Below the pieces are notes generated by a model. That model was not told the DNA's origin and searched no databases. It saw nothing but the letters and a program-made list of their open reading frames with translations. Both the position numbers and the translations under genes were made by a program. 64,000 nucleotides of DNA from Legionella rowbothamii (GTDB lineage: Bacteria; Pseudomonadota; Gammaproteobacteria; Legionellales; Legionellaceae): NCBI RefSeq assembly GCF_900639985.1, contig NZ_CAAAIM010000003.1, positions 62,001-126,000 of the forward strand, written 5' to 3'. This document shows, piece after piece, positions 40,131 to 49,705 of the stretch; position 1 is the first letter of the stretch; every line of letters begins with the position of its first letter.

Positions 40131-43016
40131 ATGACATTTAGCATTGGTCAACGATGGATAAGTAATACCGAATCGCAATTGGGTTTGGGAATTATTACAG
40201 ATTTAAGTAGTAGGCAAGTGAGCATTAGCTTCCCTGCGGCGGGTGAAGAACGCATTTATTCAACAGATAATGCACCATTGAGTCGCATTATTTTTAAAGA
40301 AGGCGAAGAAGTTGTTACCAGTAAACAGCAAAAAATACGATTGACCCGTATCGAGGAGCGTCAGGGGCTCTTTTTCTATAGCGGTATCGATGAATCAGGG
40401 GACGAGATTCACATTAGTGAAGTATTGTTAAATTGCTTTATTAGCTTGAATACACCGCAACAAAGACTCTTTAGTGGTTTGTTAGATAAGCAAAGTTCCT
40501 TTCGTTTAAGAATAGATACCCTAAACCACGCCAGTAGATTGCAGCAATCTAAAGTTCGTGGATTATTGGGCTCGCGTACCAGCCATTTGCCGCATCAGGT
40601 TTATATTGCCAGTGACGTGGCACAACGACATGCACCACGCGTTTTACTCGCTGATGAAGTGGGATTGGGTAAAACCATTGAAGCCGGCATGATCTTGCAC
40701 TACCAGTTGGTTACTGGACGTGCTAATCGGGTATTGATTGTGGTCCCGCAATCATTAATTCATCAATGGCTTGTGGAAATGATTCGCCGTTTTAATTTGC
40801 ATTTTTCAATCATAGATGCAAGCCGTTATAAGGAGTCGCATGATCCTTATGGCGAGGATGATTATGACTATGATGACGAATTGGATGAAGAAGACTTAAA
40901 GCCAAATACTGCTAATCCTTTTGAAACCGAAACCCTGGTTTTGTGCAGCCTTGATTTTCTAATGGAGCACGATGAAGCTCGTGAGCAAGCAATTGCGAGT
41001 GGTTGGGATTTGTTAGTTATTGATGAAGCACATCACTTGCATTGGTCTGAAATGGATGTGAGTCCTGAATACGAATGTGTTGAAGCCTTATCAGCTCAAA
41101 GTAAGGGGCTCTTGTTATTAACCGCAACTCCCGAGCAAGCAGGGATTGCGAGTCATTTTGCTCGTTTACGTTTGCTTGATCCTTCTCGATTTTATGATCT
41201 TTCTGAATTCAAGAAAGAAGAAGAGGGATATCAACAAATTAATCAGCTGGTTCAAGAATTATTAGCTCATGATGCCAATACTTCATTAAGCCAATTGCCA
41301 CAGCAGTTAATGCAACAATTGGATGCATACTTGGGAGCAATGAAAGGGGAAAATATTCAGGAGGCTATTAAAAACCTATTGGATCGTCACGGCACTGGGC
41401 GGGTACTGTTTCGTAATACCCGTGCTGCAATTCAAGGCTTCCCCCAGCGCCATGTACATGCTTATCCTTTGGAGCGTCCAGAACTTTATTCTTCCCTTGC
41501 TGGTCAATCTGGTATTACCAATTTATCGCCAGAGAGCTTCCTGAATAAAGAGCTTTGGCTAGGACGTGATCCTCGCGTTAGCTGGCTTGCTAATAAAATC
41601 AATGAGCTTTTCCCGAAAAAGGTATTAGTGATTTGTGCTAAAGCGAAAACCGCAATTGCTTTGGAACAGCACTTCAAAATAAGCGCAGGCATTCGCAGCA
41701 CCGCTTTTCATGAGGGCTTATCAATTATTGAGCGTGATCGAGCTGCAGCCTATTTTGGTGAAGAAGAAGAGGGCGCCCAGGTAATGATTTGCTCGGAAAT
41801 TGGTAGTGAAGGACGAAACTTTCAATTCGCTCATCATTTGGTTCTATTCGATTTACCAATAAACCCCGATCTATTAGAACAACGTATTGGTCGTTTGGAC
41901 CGCATAGGTCAGCAGCACGACATTGAAATTCATGTCCCATACCTCCTGAATACAGCCCAGGAAAAACTGTTCCGTTGGTATCATGAAGGAATTAATTTGT
42001 TTGCCAAGAGCTGTTCTGTTGGTTTTTCGCTTTATGAAGAGTTTTCTGAACGTTTATTGCCTGTTTTAGATCAGGCCATGAACTCTACCGATGATGCATT
42101 GCTTGACCAGCTCATTGCCGATACACAAGTGCGTACGGAACAAATCAATCAAGCCTTGCATGCAGGACGTGACCGTTTATTGGAGCTGAACTCCTGTAAT
42201 GTTCCCCACGCTCAAGCGTTGATTGCTGACATTGAAGCTGAAGAGAATTGCTTGGCGTTGGAAAACTACATGGCGCAAGTGTTTCATGAATACGGTATTG
42301 ATCATGAATATCATTCCGAGGGCACCGAAGTTTTGCACCCGACGGATCATATGAAAATCAGTCATTTCCCAGGCTTAAAGGAAGAAGGGGTAACGGTTAC
42401 TTATGCTCGGCCTAAGGCATTACAACGTGAGGATATGGAATTCTTGAGTTGGGAACATCCTATGGTCAGTGAAAGCATGGAGATGATTCTGGATTCGGAA
42501 ATGGGGAATGCTACTCTAGCGACTATTTCTGTGAAAAGTATTGCCCCAGGTACCGTATTTTTAGAGTCTTTCTATACGGTAAATTGTGCTTCACCTAAAA
42601 GTTTGCAATTGGACCGCTTCTTACCCTTAACGCCCATTAGAATATTTATGGATGTTTCCGGTAAAAACCTGTCGAAAGTATTGGATCACACCCAATTGAA
42701 TCAAATGTGCCAATCGGTTAAACGTCATTTAGGCTATCCAATCATTACGCAAATACACGAAGTGGTGGAAAGTATTTTGGCAAAGACGAAACTGGTGGCT
42801 GAAGGACAATTAACTGAGGTTGTTGAGCAGGCAAAAGTACAGATGCGAAAAAGTGTTCGCTATGAAGTAGAGCGGCTTGAAGCCCTACAGGCGATTAATC
42901 CGGCAATTCGCCAGGATGAAATAGACTTTTTCAAACAGCAGCTTAACGACAGTGAACATTATATTGACAGTACGACTTTGCAGTTGCAAGCGCTTCGAGT
43001 CGTTATTAATAAGTAG
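40131..43016 (+). CDS. rapA: RNA polymerase-associated protein RapA (SWI2/SNF2 ATPase)
   Basis: Recycles RNA polymerase after transcription by ATP-driven remodelling. It is 961 residues, similar to E. coli RapA. The N-terminal Tudor-like domains (FSIGQRWISNTESQLGLG) are followed by the SNF2 ATPase. Motif I is LLADEVGLGKTIEAG (K181), motif II VIDEAHHLHW (298-301) and motif III LLLTATPEQ. The helicase C lobe has EIGSEGRNFQFAHHLV and QRIGRLDRIGQ. Residues about 239-257 are a strongly acidic run of Asp, Glu and Tyr just before NPFETETLVLC that I do not recall from E. coli RapA. It is monocistronic. Confidence 0.95.
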   Translation: MTFSIGQRWISNTESQLGLGIITDLSSRQVSISFPAAGEERIYSTDNAPLSRIIFKEGEEVVTSKQQKIRLTRIEERQGLFFYSGIDESGDEIHISEVLLNCFISLNTPQQRLFSGLLDKQSSFRLRIDTLNHASRLQQSKVRGLLGSRTSHLPHQVYIASDVAQRHAPRVLLADEVGLGKTIEAGMILHYQLVTGRANRVLIVVPQSLIHQWLVEMIRRFNLHFSIIDASRYKESHDPYGEDDYDYDDELDEEDLKPNTANPFETETLVLCSLDFLMEHDEAREQAIASGWDLLVIDEAHHLHWSEMDVSPEYECVEALSAQSKGLLLLTATPEQAGIASHFARLRLLDPSRFYDLSEFKKEEEGYQQINQLVQELLAHDANTSLSQLPQQLMQQLDAYLGAMKGENIQEAIKNLLDRHGTGRVLFRNTRAAIQGFPQRHVHAYPLERPELYSSLAGQSGITNLSPESFLNKELWLGRDPRVSWLANKINELFPKKVLVICAKAKTAIALEQHFKISAGIRSTAFHEGLSIIERDRAAAYFGEEEEGAQVMICSEIGSEGRNFQFAHHLVLFDLPINPDLLEQRIGRLDRIGQQHDIEIHVPYLLNTAQEKLFRWYHEGINLFAKSCSVGFSLYEEFSERLLPVLDQAMNSTDDALLDQLIADTQVRTEQINQALHAGRDRLLELNSCNVPHAQALIADIEAEENCLALENYMAQVFHEYGIDHEYHSEGTEVLHPTDHMKISHFPGLKEEGVTVTYARPKALQREDMEFLSWEHPMVSESMEMILDSEMGNATLATISVKSIAPGTVFLESFYTVNCASPKSLQLDRFLPLTPIRIFMDVSGKNLSKVLDHTQLNQMCQSVKRHLGYPIITQIHEVVESILAKTKLVAEGQLTEVVEQAKVQMRKSVRYEVERLEALQAINPAIRQDEIDFFKQQLNDSEHYIDSTTLQLQALRVVINK

Positions 43017-43059
43017 CAGAGTTAGCACATTATTTTCGTGTCTTCGTTACTTTCTATCT

Positions 43060-43090
43060 ACCTATCCCACGGGTAAGCCGTGGGATAGGT
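43060..43090 (+). terminator. Terminator after rapA
   Basis: ACCTATCCCACGG and CCGTGGGATAGGT form a perfect 13-bp stem with loop GTAAG, 44 bases past the rapA stop. The centre GGGTAAGCC resembles the GGTCAAGCC centre of the CCGCGG repeat class. Confidence 0.7.
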
Positions 43091-43267
43091 TAGGTGTAAA
43101 TGATACAACACTGTATTGTGAATGCTGTATTGATTTATTTGGGACCATTTGTTTATTTGTACCTTGGTATATACTTATTTATTTTGTGGCGATGAACTTG
43201 TATATTCATGGGGGATTGCCGTTTAACTAAAAACGTGATGGTAATTTCCTAAAGTGAGGAAGGCAAA

Positions 43268-44818
43268 ATGAATCTGACAGAATGGTGGTTAGCATTGGCC
43301 ACAGATCTTGATGGATTAGCGTCCAAAGTTAGTGATTCTCAGACCGAATCATGGATTGCTGCACGGGCTATGATTGCCGAAGGAGCTCAGATTGAAGCTA
43401 ATTTGCTTTGGGGATTGCACTATGCGGCCAAGATTAATGCTGCTGCAGAAAAATTAGGAGCCCCCTTTTATAATGAGGTGGCCGGGAAAAGGATGCATTT
43501 ACCCAGCATTGGTTCTCCTGAATCGTTACTGTTTGCGCTCATTTATTATCACCATTTACTGCGTTATCAATCAATTACTCAAGGTAGTTCGTTAGTTTTA
43601 GCCCAGATTCTTAAAGAACAACCTAGTGTTCAATATGCTGCAAATGAACTCAAAAAGCGTATTGACGAATATTGTCTGGCTCCTGAACACATTGTCGCAA
43701 TTCAGGCAATGTGGCCTGAAATAACCTTACTGCAGGGAGCAGACATACTAGAACAAATAGAGCGATGGCTTGCTACAGAACCTGTTGTAGACAAATTACT
43801 GAAACAACTTGAACAGACCACGGGAAAAATAGTGGAGCAGTTTGATGTTGAGCATGAAGACATCAACATGTTGTTTACCAAAATAGGCAATTTATTAGAA
43901 GGGAAGGTGGCTACATTAAGAGAGATTACTGCTTATAAAAAACTCATCGAATTATTAGATGAAGATACTCTATTGCCTAATGATTTAACCGAGCCTAATA
44001 GTTTAAAAAATAATTATCCTGATTTTGCTGAGTACTGGTTAGCTTTGAATGAATATATTCCTCCGATCAGTAAGAAAAAAGTATTGGGTATTACTGGGGT
44101 ACGTACCGTGATTAGTGTGGCACGTTTTGCGGTGGGAATGCTAAGCTCGCTTACGCAGACGGTTGTGGGGCATTTTACTCCGCACTATGTAAATGAACTG
44201 GCTGCCAGTGCGGCAAATGCTGTAGGTAATTTAACTTCGGCCATAACGCCGACGTCCATTTTTGAGCAGCGCAAACAGCGATTAATTCAGTATGCAGAGG
44301 AAATCATTGCTACTTCAGTCGCTTCATTAAATCCACAACAAGATATCCAAATCGCTGCCAATGATTTTAAACGATTGAGTGCAAACGAGGTTAATGGGTT
44401 GGTTGATAAGCTATCTTTAGTACAGCACTTACTTGTTTTAAAACAATGCTTGGCCATTTATCAAATAGAGCATACAACAGGTTTTGCCAAGTTTTCATTA
44501 TCGATCATCTTAAAACCCATAACTGCATTATTAAGCCATTCATTTTTACGCCCCTTGATGTTTGACACGATCTTATTGGTTTTGGAAGCCGAACAACTCG
44601 AGCAACAGGTTAATGAGCTTATTGAGACGGCCAAATCGGGTGACGAGCCTGACACTAAAGCCTTGAAGACCCTATTGATTAATACGTTGAAGGAATCGGA
44701 AATGAGGGTCAATCATGTTCCGCAAAACAGTAAATTTATTTTTTTTAAACAGGAAAGTGAAAAGGCGTTAAAAAACTTTACTGAAGTGGTCAAGCACACG
44801 CTAGATAATTCGCTGTAG
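43268..44818 (+). CDS. Helical protein of unknown function, putative effector
   Basis: Unrecognised protein of 516 residues with a strong GAGGAAGG site before the ATG. It is nearly all helix; residues about 275-310 (VISVARFAVGMLSSLTQTVV) are hydrophobic and could contact a membrane. Residues about 410-435 (FSLSIILKPITALL) form a second hydrophobic patch. No catalytic motif, signal peptide or repeat is visible. The C-terminus (FTEVVKHTLDNSL) is mildly acidic. It lies alone between rapA and a convergent phosphatase gene. A type IV effector role is possible by context only. Confidence 0.45.
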   Translation: MNLTEWWLALATDLDGLASKVSDSQTESWIAARAMIAEGAQIEANLLWGLHYAAKINAAAEKLGAPFYNEVAGKRMHLPSIGSPESLLFALIYYHHLLRYQSITQGSSLVLAQILKEQPSVQYAANELKKRIDEYCLAPEHIVAIQAMWPEITLLQGADILEQIERWLATEPVVDKLLKQLEQTTGKIVEQFDVEHEDINMLFTKIGNLLEGKVATLREITAYKKLIELLDEDTLLPNDLTEPNSLKNNYPDFAEYWLALNEYIPPISKKKVLGITGVRTVISVARFAVGMLSSLTQTVVGHFTPHYVNELAASAANAVGNLTSAITPTSIFEQRKQRLIQYAEEIIATSVASLNPQQDIQIAANDFKRLSANEVNGLVDKLSLVQHLLVLKQCLAIYQIEHTTGFAKFSLSIILKPITALLSHSFLRPLMFDTILLVLEAEQLEQQVNELIETAKSGDEPDTKALKTLLINTLKESEMRVNHVPQNSKFIFFKQESEKALKNFTEVVKHTLDNSL

Positions 44819-44848
44819 CTTCAAGCTAAGGAAAAACGTCCTAGGCTG

Positions 44849-44874
44849 AATTGCCGCGGTCAAGCCGGGGAATT
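44849..44874. repeat. Degenerate palindrome of the CCGCGG..TCAAG class
   Basis: AATTGCCGCGG-TCAAG-CCGGGGAATT pairs with mismatches, between convergent genes. Compare 17761-17781 and 54070-54090. Confidence 0.5.
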
Positions 44875-44921
44875 AGGGGGTAGTTTTTAAGACGGAATTT
44901 CCTTAGGGAAAGTGCGGATGT

Positions 44922-45578
44922 TTAATCCTCAATAGGGCTGGAGGCGATAACCTCTAAGCCCCCCGCACTATTACGCATTATTTTTAACCATTCGCTATTT
45001 TTTATTGGTTGGTTGGTTTCGTAGTGACGAAATAGACGTATCCAATCCGAAGTTGGTTCAAATCCATAAGTCAATCCTAATTGAAATGCCTGGAAAAATA
45101 GCCCATGCCCTACCACCACAACAAAACCTTGTTGCTGTATTATTTGCGAGTGAAACTGGCGTACGCGCTCTAAAAAGTTGGCAAATGACTCGGCATCGTC
45201 GCCATCACAGTAGTAAGGCTCAGCTTTTTGCCAATAATCTGCTATTCGTGTTTTTCGCTCAGCCAGGCTTAAAGGAAACATTTTTGTTGGGGAAAGATAG
45301 ATTAATTCTTGAATTGGCCATATGTTTAGTGGAACTGTGGGCCAAATTTTGCTGATATAGTCTGCACTTTCTCGTGCTCTAATAAAGGGGGAGCAAATAA
45401 TTAAATCCGGTGTTTCAGTAATGCTTACTGCGGCTGCTTGTGCCTGTTCTTGTCCCAAAGGGGTTAGACGTGCATCAGCCGGATTGGTACTCCATGTTCC
45501 GGCATTAATACTGCTTTCGCCATGTCGGACTAACCATAAATTTAACGAAGATAATGAACTAGAGTGATAAGTTTTCAT
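44922..45578 (-). CDS. Histidine phosphatase superfamily protein
   Basis: Phosphoglycerate-mutase-like phosphatase of 218 residues. The phospho-histidine motif is LWLVRHGESSIN near residue 17; other signatures are LTPLGQEQAQAAA, ICSPFIRARESADY and the second histidine in VVVGHGLFFQAF. The substrate is not evident. The ATG at 45578 is chosen over 45584 for its GGAG spacing. It overlaps the 3' end of the 747-residue ORF by 20 bases, so the two are probably translated together. Confidence 0.85.
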   Translation of the reverse strand: MKTYHSSSLSSLNLWLVRHGESSINAGTWSTNPADARLTPLGQEQAQAAAVSITETPDLIICSPFIRARESADYISKIWPTVPLNIWPIQELIYLSPTKMFPLSLAERKTRIADYWQKAEPYYCDGDDAESFANFLERVRQFHSQIIQQQGFVVVVGHGLFFQAFQLGLTYGFEPTSDWIRLFRHYETNQPIKNSEWLKIMRNSAGGLEVIASSPIED

Positions 45579-47802
45579 ATGCATGCTCCAACGCGATTAC
45601 TTTTTTTCGAGTATTTGTGGGGAAGAAACAGACATGATCGTTAATCCATTTAGACAGACCATTATAATGTCGGTTAATAAATGCATTGTTTTCTGGAGCC
45701 TTTAATTGTATCCGCATTTTTTGCGTAAAGGCATCTAGACTCTTGCTACGTTCCTCGGGCACTTGTGCTAGAAATTCAATAGTCGACTCATATAAGGAAA
45801 CTGTAAACTTATAGAGCTTTTGTGCTTTGTCCGCGCGATCAGGATCTGCTTCTTTTTGCTCGCCCTGCAGTTTGTCAATTTCTTCTAGCATATTGATGGC
45901 CTTTAATTCTAAATCTTTTAACGCATCATAAATCGGGTTATATTTTTGCTGGTGCGGGTCTTTTTTCCTGCCATCCGAGATATGAGCTACCTCGGTATAT
46001 AATTGATTACTCAATTGTCCCAATCTATTTTTCATCTGGATAAGCGTTGGGGGTATTGGTTCTGGCGTTGGGAGTGGCTGCTCAGGGAGCGAACTCATTT
46101 CATCACCGTCAGGAGTTGGTGGTTCTTGATGAGGTGTTTGTCGATACATTTTCGCAAAAAATTCACCATCCGCAAGCAATTCCTCAGTTGATTCCTCCTG
46201 TGTCTTCGGGTATTTATTTTTATAGTGGCGGACTTTATCCGCAAGAATGAGTAGTCTGGCGGCTACATTTTTTAATGCTTTATCCATCTGGTTTTGTAAT
46301 TCAATTTTATAAGCAATACGCATCACATTTTCATTGGCTACATCAATGTCTACCAGTCTTGTTTGCATCGTATGCAGAGCTTGCTGGGCGAGGGTATAAA
46401 GCTCATTAAAGGATGCGAATGTTCGCTCAAAATTCTGTTTACTGTTAAAAAAGTTTAAACCCAGTTCCTGAATCTGGGAGGATAAGGCAGTACAAAGGCC
46501 TTGTAAGGAGATAAGCCCATGAATTAAATGGCCAAATTGAGCAATGAATTCTGCAGCAGCAAGTAAGTCTTCATCACTGTCCACGACAATAAACTCTTCT
46601 TTGGTTTTTGATTTGTGCAGTTTACTGTTGACAAAGCAAGGTGCATGGACGAAGACTTTATGGATTAGGTTTAATGCATCATGGAGCCTTTTCTTATCTT
46701 CATTATACTGTTCTTTTTGTTCTTTATAGTGTGGGTTGTTCAGTTTCTCAGGTTCAGGGTGAATTGCTACATCACGAGCCCAATTAATAAAGGAAAACAG
46801 TTCATCGGGTTGCATAAATGACTTACCATGGAGAATACTTGTTGGGTCTTGTGCCTCTAAGAAATAGTTAGATAATCCCATGATCCAATCATGAAAGATG
46901 GAGTTGGGTAAGTCAATTTCATGTTTGCTTTTAAAAATTATCCCCCATTTTTCAATATCCACATATTTTTTGCGGAGTATGTCTTGTTCCAATTCTTTAT
47001 GAGTTACGGTTTCAATGAGTGAATCATATTTTTCAGGCACAATAATTCGTACCATCAAGCGTATTAGCTGGTTATTGGTATCCAGACAAGCCTTGCGCAC
47101 TTCTTCTACCATATCTTTTAAGGACATGGATTCTTTGTGTTTTTCTAATTCTTGTACGGCGAATTTTAATGGGGTATATACATCCATTAAGCGATTGAAG
47201 TGGGTGTCATTCTCTGTGTTCTTCATGGAAGCATAATTATTAATGAAACTGATCAGCGCGTTAAGATAGCTTATATCATATTCATAACCCGCAAAGCTCA
47301 GGCATCTATTTTGCAAAATATTCATTAGATAGGACAAGACACCCGCGGTAATGTCATCGTTGCTGGACAAGTCATGGTAATATGCTTTGAGTTTCAAAAT
47401 AGCATCGAGAACATGCTGTTCATAAAGTGCAAGCGGTGTGGGGGCTTCTGGAGGAACTGTGCCAAGGTCATCGAGCTCATCAGCATTATAATGTAGCGAC
47501 TCGATGGTTTTATGGTCTGTTTTAAATTGAAAAATTTGGGGTAGTGCCGTAATTTGAGCGCCGGTAGAGGTACTCAGGCTAGATAGATATTTCTTATGCA
47601 ATTTATTGATGGCATCTATTTGAGCTTTATGTTTTTTTTCTTCATAGGCGAGCCAATCTCGGTGTATAATTTCAACAATCTTTTTTCCCGCAAAATAACC
47701 ACCAACACCAGCTGCAGCGGCTAAAACCAACAGTCCTTCGGTAATTTGTACGCCAGGTTGATTGAGAGCCAAAGCACTGATGCTACCTAATACGTCTGTC
47801 AT
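45559..47802 (-). CDS. Large membrane-anchored protein of unknown function, putative effector
   Basis: Unrecognised protein of 747 residues with an AAGGAGAG ribosome site. Residues about 22-39 form one hydrophobic Ala/Gly-rich segment (TEGLLVLAAAAGVGGYFAG), followed by a basic coiled-coil stretch (EEKKHKAQIDAINKLHKKY). The rest is a long helical body with a Pro-rich linker at about 555-585 (HQEPPTPDGDEMSSLPEQ). There is no signal peptide cleavage site, so an N-terminal membrane anchor is likely. It forms a two-gene unit with the histidine phosphatase, an unusual partner for a lone effector-like ORF. Confidence 0.45.
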   Translation of the reverse strand: MTDVLGSISALALNQPGVQITEGLLVLAAAAGVGGYFAGKKIVEIIHRDWLAYEEKKHKAQIDAINKLHKKYLSSLSTSTGAQITALPQIFQFKTDHKTIESLHYNADELDDLGTVPPEAPTPLALYEQHVLDAILKLKAYYHDLSSNDDITAGVLSYLMNILQNRCLSFAGYEYDISYLNALISFINNYASMKNTENDTHFNRLMDVYTPLKFAVQELEKHKESMSLKDMVEEVRKACLDTNNQLIRLMVRIIVPEKYDSLIETVTHKELEQDILRKKYVDIEKWGIIFKSKHEIDLPNSIFHDWIMGLSNYFLEAQDPTSILHGKSFMQPDELFSFINWARDVAIHPEPEKLNNPHYKEQKEQYNEDKKRLHDALNLIHKVFVHAPCFVNSKLHKSKTKEEFIVVDSDEDLLAAAEFIAQFGHLIHGLISLQGLCTALSSQIQELGLNFFNSKQNFERTFASFNELYTLAQQALHTMQTRLVDIDVANENVMRIAYKIELQNQMDKALKNVAARLLILADKVRHYKNKYPKTQEESTEELLADGEFFAKMYRQTPHQEPPTPDGDEMSSLPEQPLPTPEPIPPTLIQMKNRLGQLSNQLYTEVAHISDGRKKDPHQQKYNPIYDALKDLELKAINMLEEIDKLQGEQKEADPDRADKAQKLYKFTVSLYESTIEFLAQVPEERSKSLDAFTQKMRIQLKAPENNAFINRHYNGLSKWINDHVCFFPTNTRKKVIALEHAYENLSL

Positions 47803-47965
47803 TATCTGCTCTCCTTAATCGCCGGCAATGAGTCAATCAAACAATAGCGTTGTTTCTAAATGGATGCAATATAAGGAATTGATTTCAAAGGGCCCTCAAA
47901 GACTTAATTTGAGTCTGTTTGTGTTTTATGGTATCATCCGCGTCGGATTAACTAAGGAGTTTTAA

Positions 47966-48349
47966 ATGACCTATGCGAAGCAAGAACCCCAACAAACAAA
48001 ACCTTATACTAAAGAAGAACTTAAAAACCTAAGAGATGAGATGGTCGCTCTAAAGCAGGGGATACGATTACCGCAGCTCATGGTTCATGGTGTTTTCGCG
48101 GCAGAAGATATTAAGCTAAAGAGACTTTCTGTGGAGAAGCAAACTGAGGTTTCTGCTTTTATCGAAAAGCTAAAGACTAATTTGATTGCACATGGTGCTG
48201 ACACCAGCAACATTGCATTTAAAGCTGATAATTTATCAGAATTATGCTCTTTATTTAAAGAGGTAGAGAACTTAGCCAAGAATAATAGAGAAGATAAGGT
48301 AAATCCTGAAGCAAAATCTTCTATTTTTAGTTGTTTCGGCCACTGCTAG
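47966..48349 (+). CDS. Small hypothetical protein
   Basis: A 127-residue protein with an AAGGAG site ten bases upstream of the ATG. It is charged and mostly helical (YTKEELKNLRDEMVALKQG), without membrane segments, and ends IFSCFGHC. The two cysteines near the C-terminus do not form a CaaX box. It is transcribed divergently from the 747-residue ORF. No homologous family is recognised; codon use and the ribosome site support a real gene. Confidence 0.55.
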   Translation: MTYAKQEPQQTKPYTKEELKNLRDEMVALKQGIRLPQLMVHGVFAAEDIKLKRLSVEKQTEVSAFIEKLKTNLIAHGADTSNIAFKADNLSELCSLFKEVENLAKNNREDKVNPEAKSSIFSCFGHC

Positions 48350-48367
48350 GCAAAACACTTATAAAAA

Positions 48368-48390
48368 GACGAGGCCAATTAAGGCCTGTC
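48368..48390 (+). terminator. Hairpin after the 127-residue gene
   Basis: GACgAGGCC and GGCCTGTC pair around AATTAA, 19 bases after the stop. It is a plausible weak terminator. Confidence 0.4.
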
Positions 48391-48403
48391 CTCCCATCTG
48401 GTG

Positions 48404-48449
48404 CTAATCAAGGAGAGCGGTGATTTGTTCATCGCGTATCCTTGATTAG
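48404..48449. other. Long two-part hairpin in front of cfa
   Basis: CTAATCAAGGA and TCCTTGATTAG are perfect 11-base outer arms. Inside, GCGGTGA pairs with TCATCGC (one G-U) around TTTGT. The total is 18 pairs with a small internal loop. It ends 63 bases before the cfa start, so it may be a terminator, a leader element of cfa or a small-RNA hairpin. Confidence 0.5.
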
Positions 48450-48512
48450 ACTTGCATTATTTCAAATTTATGAGCCATAATCTTTAGCACCTATAGTAGC
48501 AAGAGGCTACTG

Positions 48513-49664
48513 ATGAATTCTAAATCTGCTCAGAAAGTTATTGATAATTTATTGTTTTTTGCAGGAGTTAAACTCAATGGCAAGGAGCCCTGGGATCTGC
48601 AAATTCATAATGAAGAATTTTATATTCGAATCCTCAACGAGGGGGTCTTAGGGCTTGGTGAATCCTACATGGATGGATGGTGGGATTGCCGTCAATTGGA
48701 TCAGTTTTTTGATCGCATTATTAGTGCTGATATTGAAAATAAAGTGAAATTGAATCGGTGGTTATGGCCTAAGCTGTTATTATTAAAACTGTTCAATTAT
48801 CAATCGAAAAAACGAGCGCTTATTGTTGGCCAACATCATTATGATTTGGGGAATGATTTGTTCCAAGCCATGCTCGATAACCGCATGAACTATACCTGCG
48901 GCTATTGGCATAATGCCTCGAGTTTGGATATAGCGCAGTGCAATAAATTGGAATTAAGTTGCCAGAAATTAAAGCTTAAATCGGGTATGCGGATTTTGGA
49001 CATTGGCTGTGGCTTTGGTTCTTTTGCTAAATATGCAGCAGAAAATTATGGAGTCTCTGTTGTTGGCATCACCATTTCTAAAGAACAACGGGAGTATGCA
49101 CAAAAAAATTGTGCTGGCCTTCCAGTTGAAATTCGTTTTCAGGATTATCGGGACCTAAACGAGCGATTTGACCGAATTGTTTCCTTAGGTATGTTTGAGC
49201 ATGTAGGCTATTTGAATTATCGCACTTACATGCAAAAGGTCGCTGATTGTTTAGAAGATGACGGTTTATTTTTATTGCATACCATTGGCAATAATATAAC
49301 TACCACTTTTTGTGATCCCTGGATCAATAAATATATTTTTCCTAATGGCATGTTGCCTTCCATGCGCCAAATTAGCAAAGCAGTTGAAGGCTTATTTGTG
49401 ATGGAAAATTGGGCTAATTTCGGTGCCTATTATGATAAAACTTTAATGGCTTGGCACGATAATTTTGAACAGCATTGGCCTTCTTTACAACCGCAATATG
49501 ATGAGCGTTTTTACCGTATGTGGCGTTATTATTTGTTATCTTGCGCAGGGGCCTTTCGTGCACGCTCCATGCAATTATGGCAAGTTGTTTTATCCAAACA
49601 TGGGGTACGTGGTGGTTATGAAGCGCCATTATTTGATGGGGTTGAGAGTCCTAAAAATTTGTGA
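48513..49664 (+). CDS. cfa: Cyclopropane-fatty-acyl-phospholipid synthase
   Basis: Adds a methylene from S-adenosylmethionine to double bonds of membrane phospholipid acyl chains. It is 383 residues, E. coli length. The N-terminal lipid-binding domain is followed by GQHHYDLGNDLFQAML, the SAM motif MRILDIGCGFGSFAKYAA (160-176), MFEHVGYLNYRTYM and the conserved YYLLSCAGAFRAR near the C-terminus. All expected motifs are intact. It is monocistronic; a structured leader at 48404-48449 may matter for its expression. Confidence 0.95.
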   Translation: MNSKSAQKVIDNLLFFAGVKLNGKEPWDLQIHNEEFYIRILNEGVLGLGESYMDGWWDCRQLDQFFDRIISADIENKVKLNRWLWPKLLLLKLFNYQSKKRALIVGQHHYDLGNDLFQAMLDNRMNYTCGYWHNASSLDIAQCNKLELSCQKLKLKSGMRILDIGCGFGSFAKYAAENYGVSVVGITISKEQREYAQKNCAGLPVEIRFQDYRDLNERFDRIVSLGMFEHVGYLNYRTYMQKVADCLEDDGLFLLHTIGNNITTTFCDPWINKYIFPNGMLPSMRQISKAVEGLFVMENWANFGAYYDKTLMAWHDNFEQHWPSLQPQYDERFYRMWRYYLLSCAGAFRARSMQLWQVVLSKHGVRGGYEAPLFDGVESPKNL

Positions 49665-49674
49665 GAAATGGTCT

Positions 49675-49700
49675 GTACCTGATTGCTTGCAACCAGGTAC
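49675..49700 (+). terminator. Terminator after cfa (CCTGATTGC class)
   Basis: GTACCTG and CAGGTAC around ATTGCTTGCAAC, extended outside by AAATGG/CCATTT with a small bulge and followed by a run of five T. It is both a class member and a good intrinsic terminator. Confidence 0.7.
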
Positions 49701-49705
49701 CATTT

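Noticed and set aside
42952..43230. Plus-strand ORF of 92 codons at the rapA 3' end
   Set aside because: It begins inside rapA in another frame and runs across the 43060-43090 terminator palindrome; no ribosome site and a Cys-rich, unlikely composition.
48320..48349. Possible CaaX prenylation tail on the 127-residue protein
   Set aside because: The protein ends SCFGHC; the cysteine is not fourth from the end, so it is not a CaaX box.
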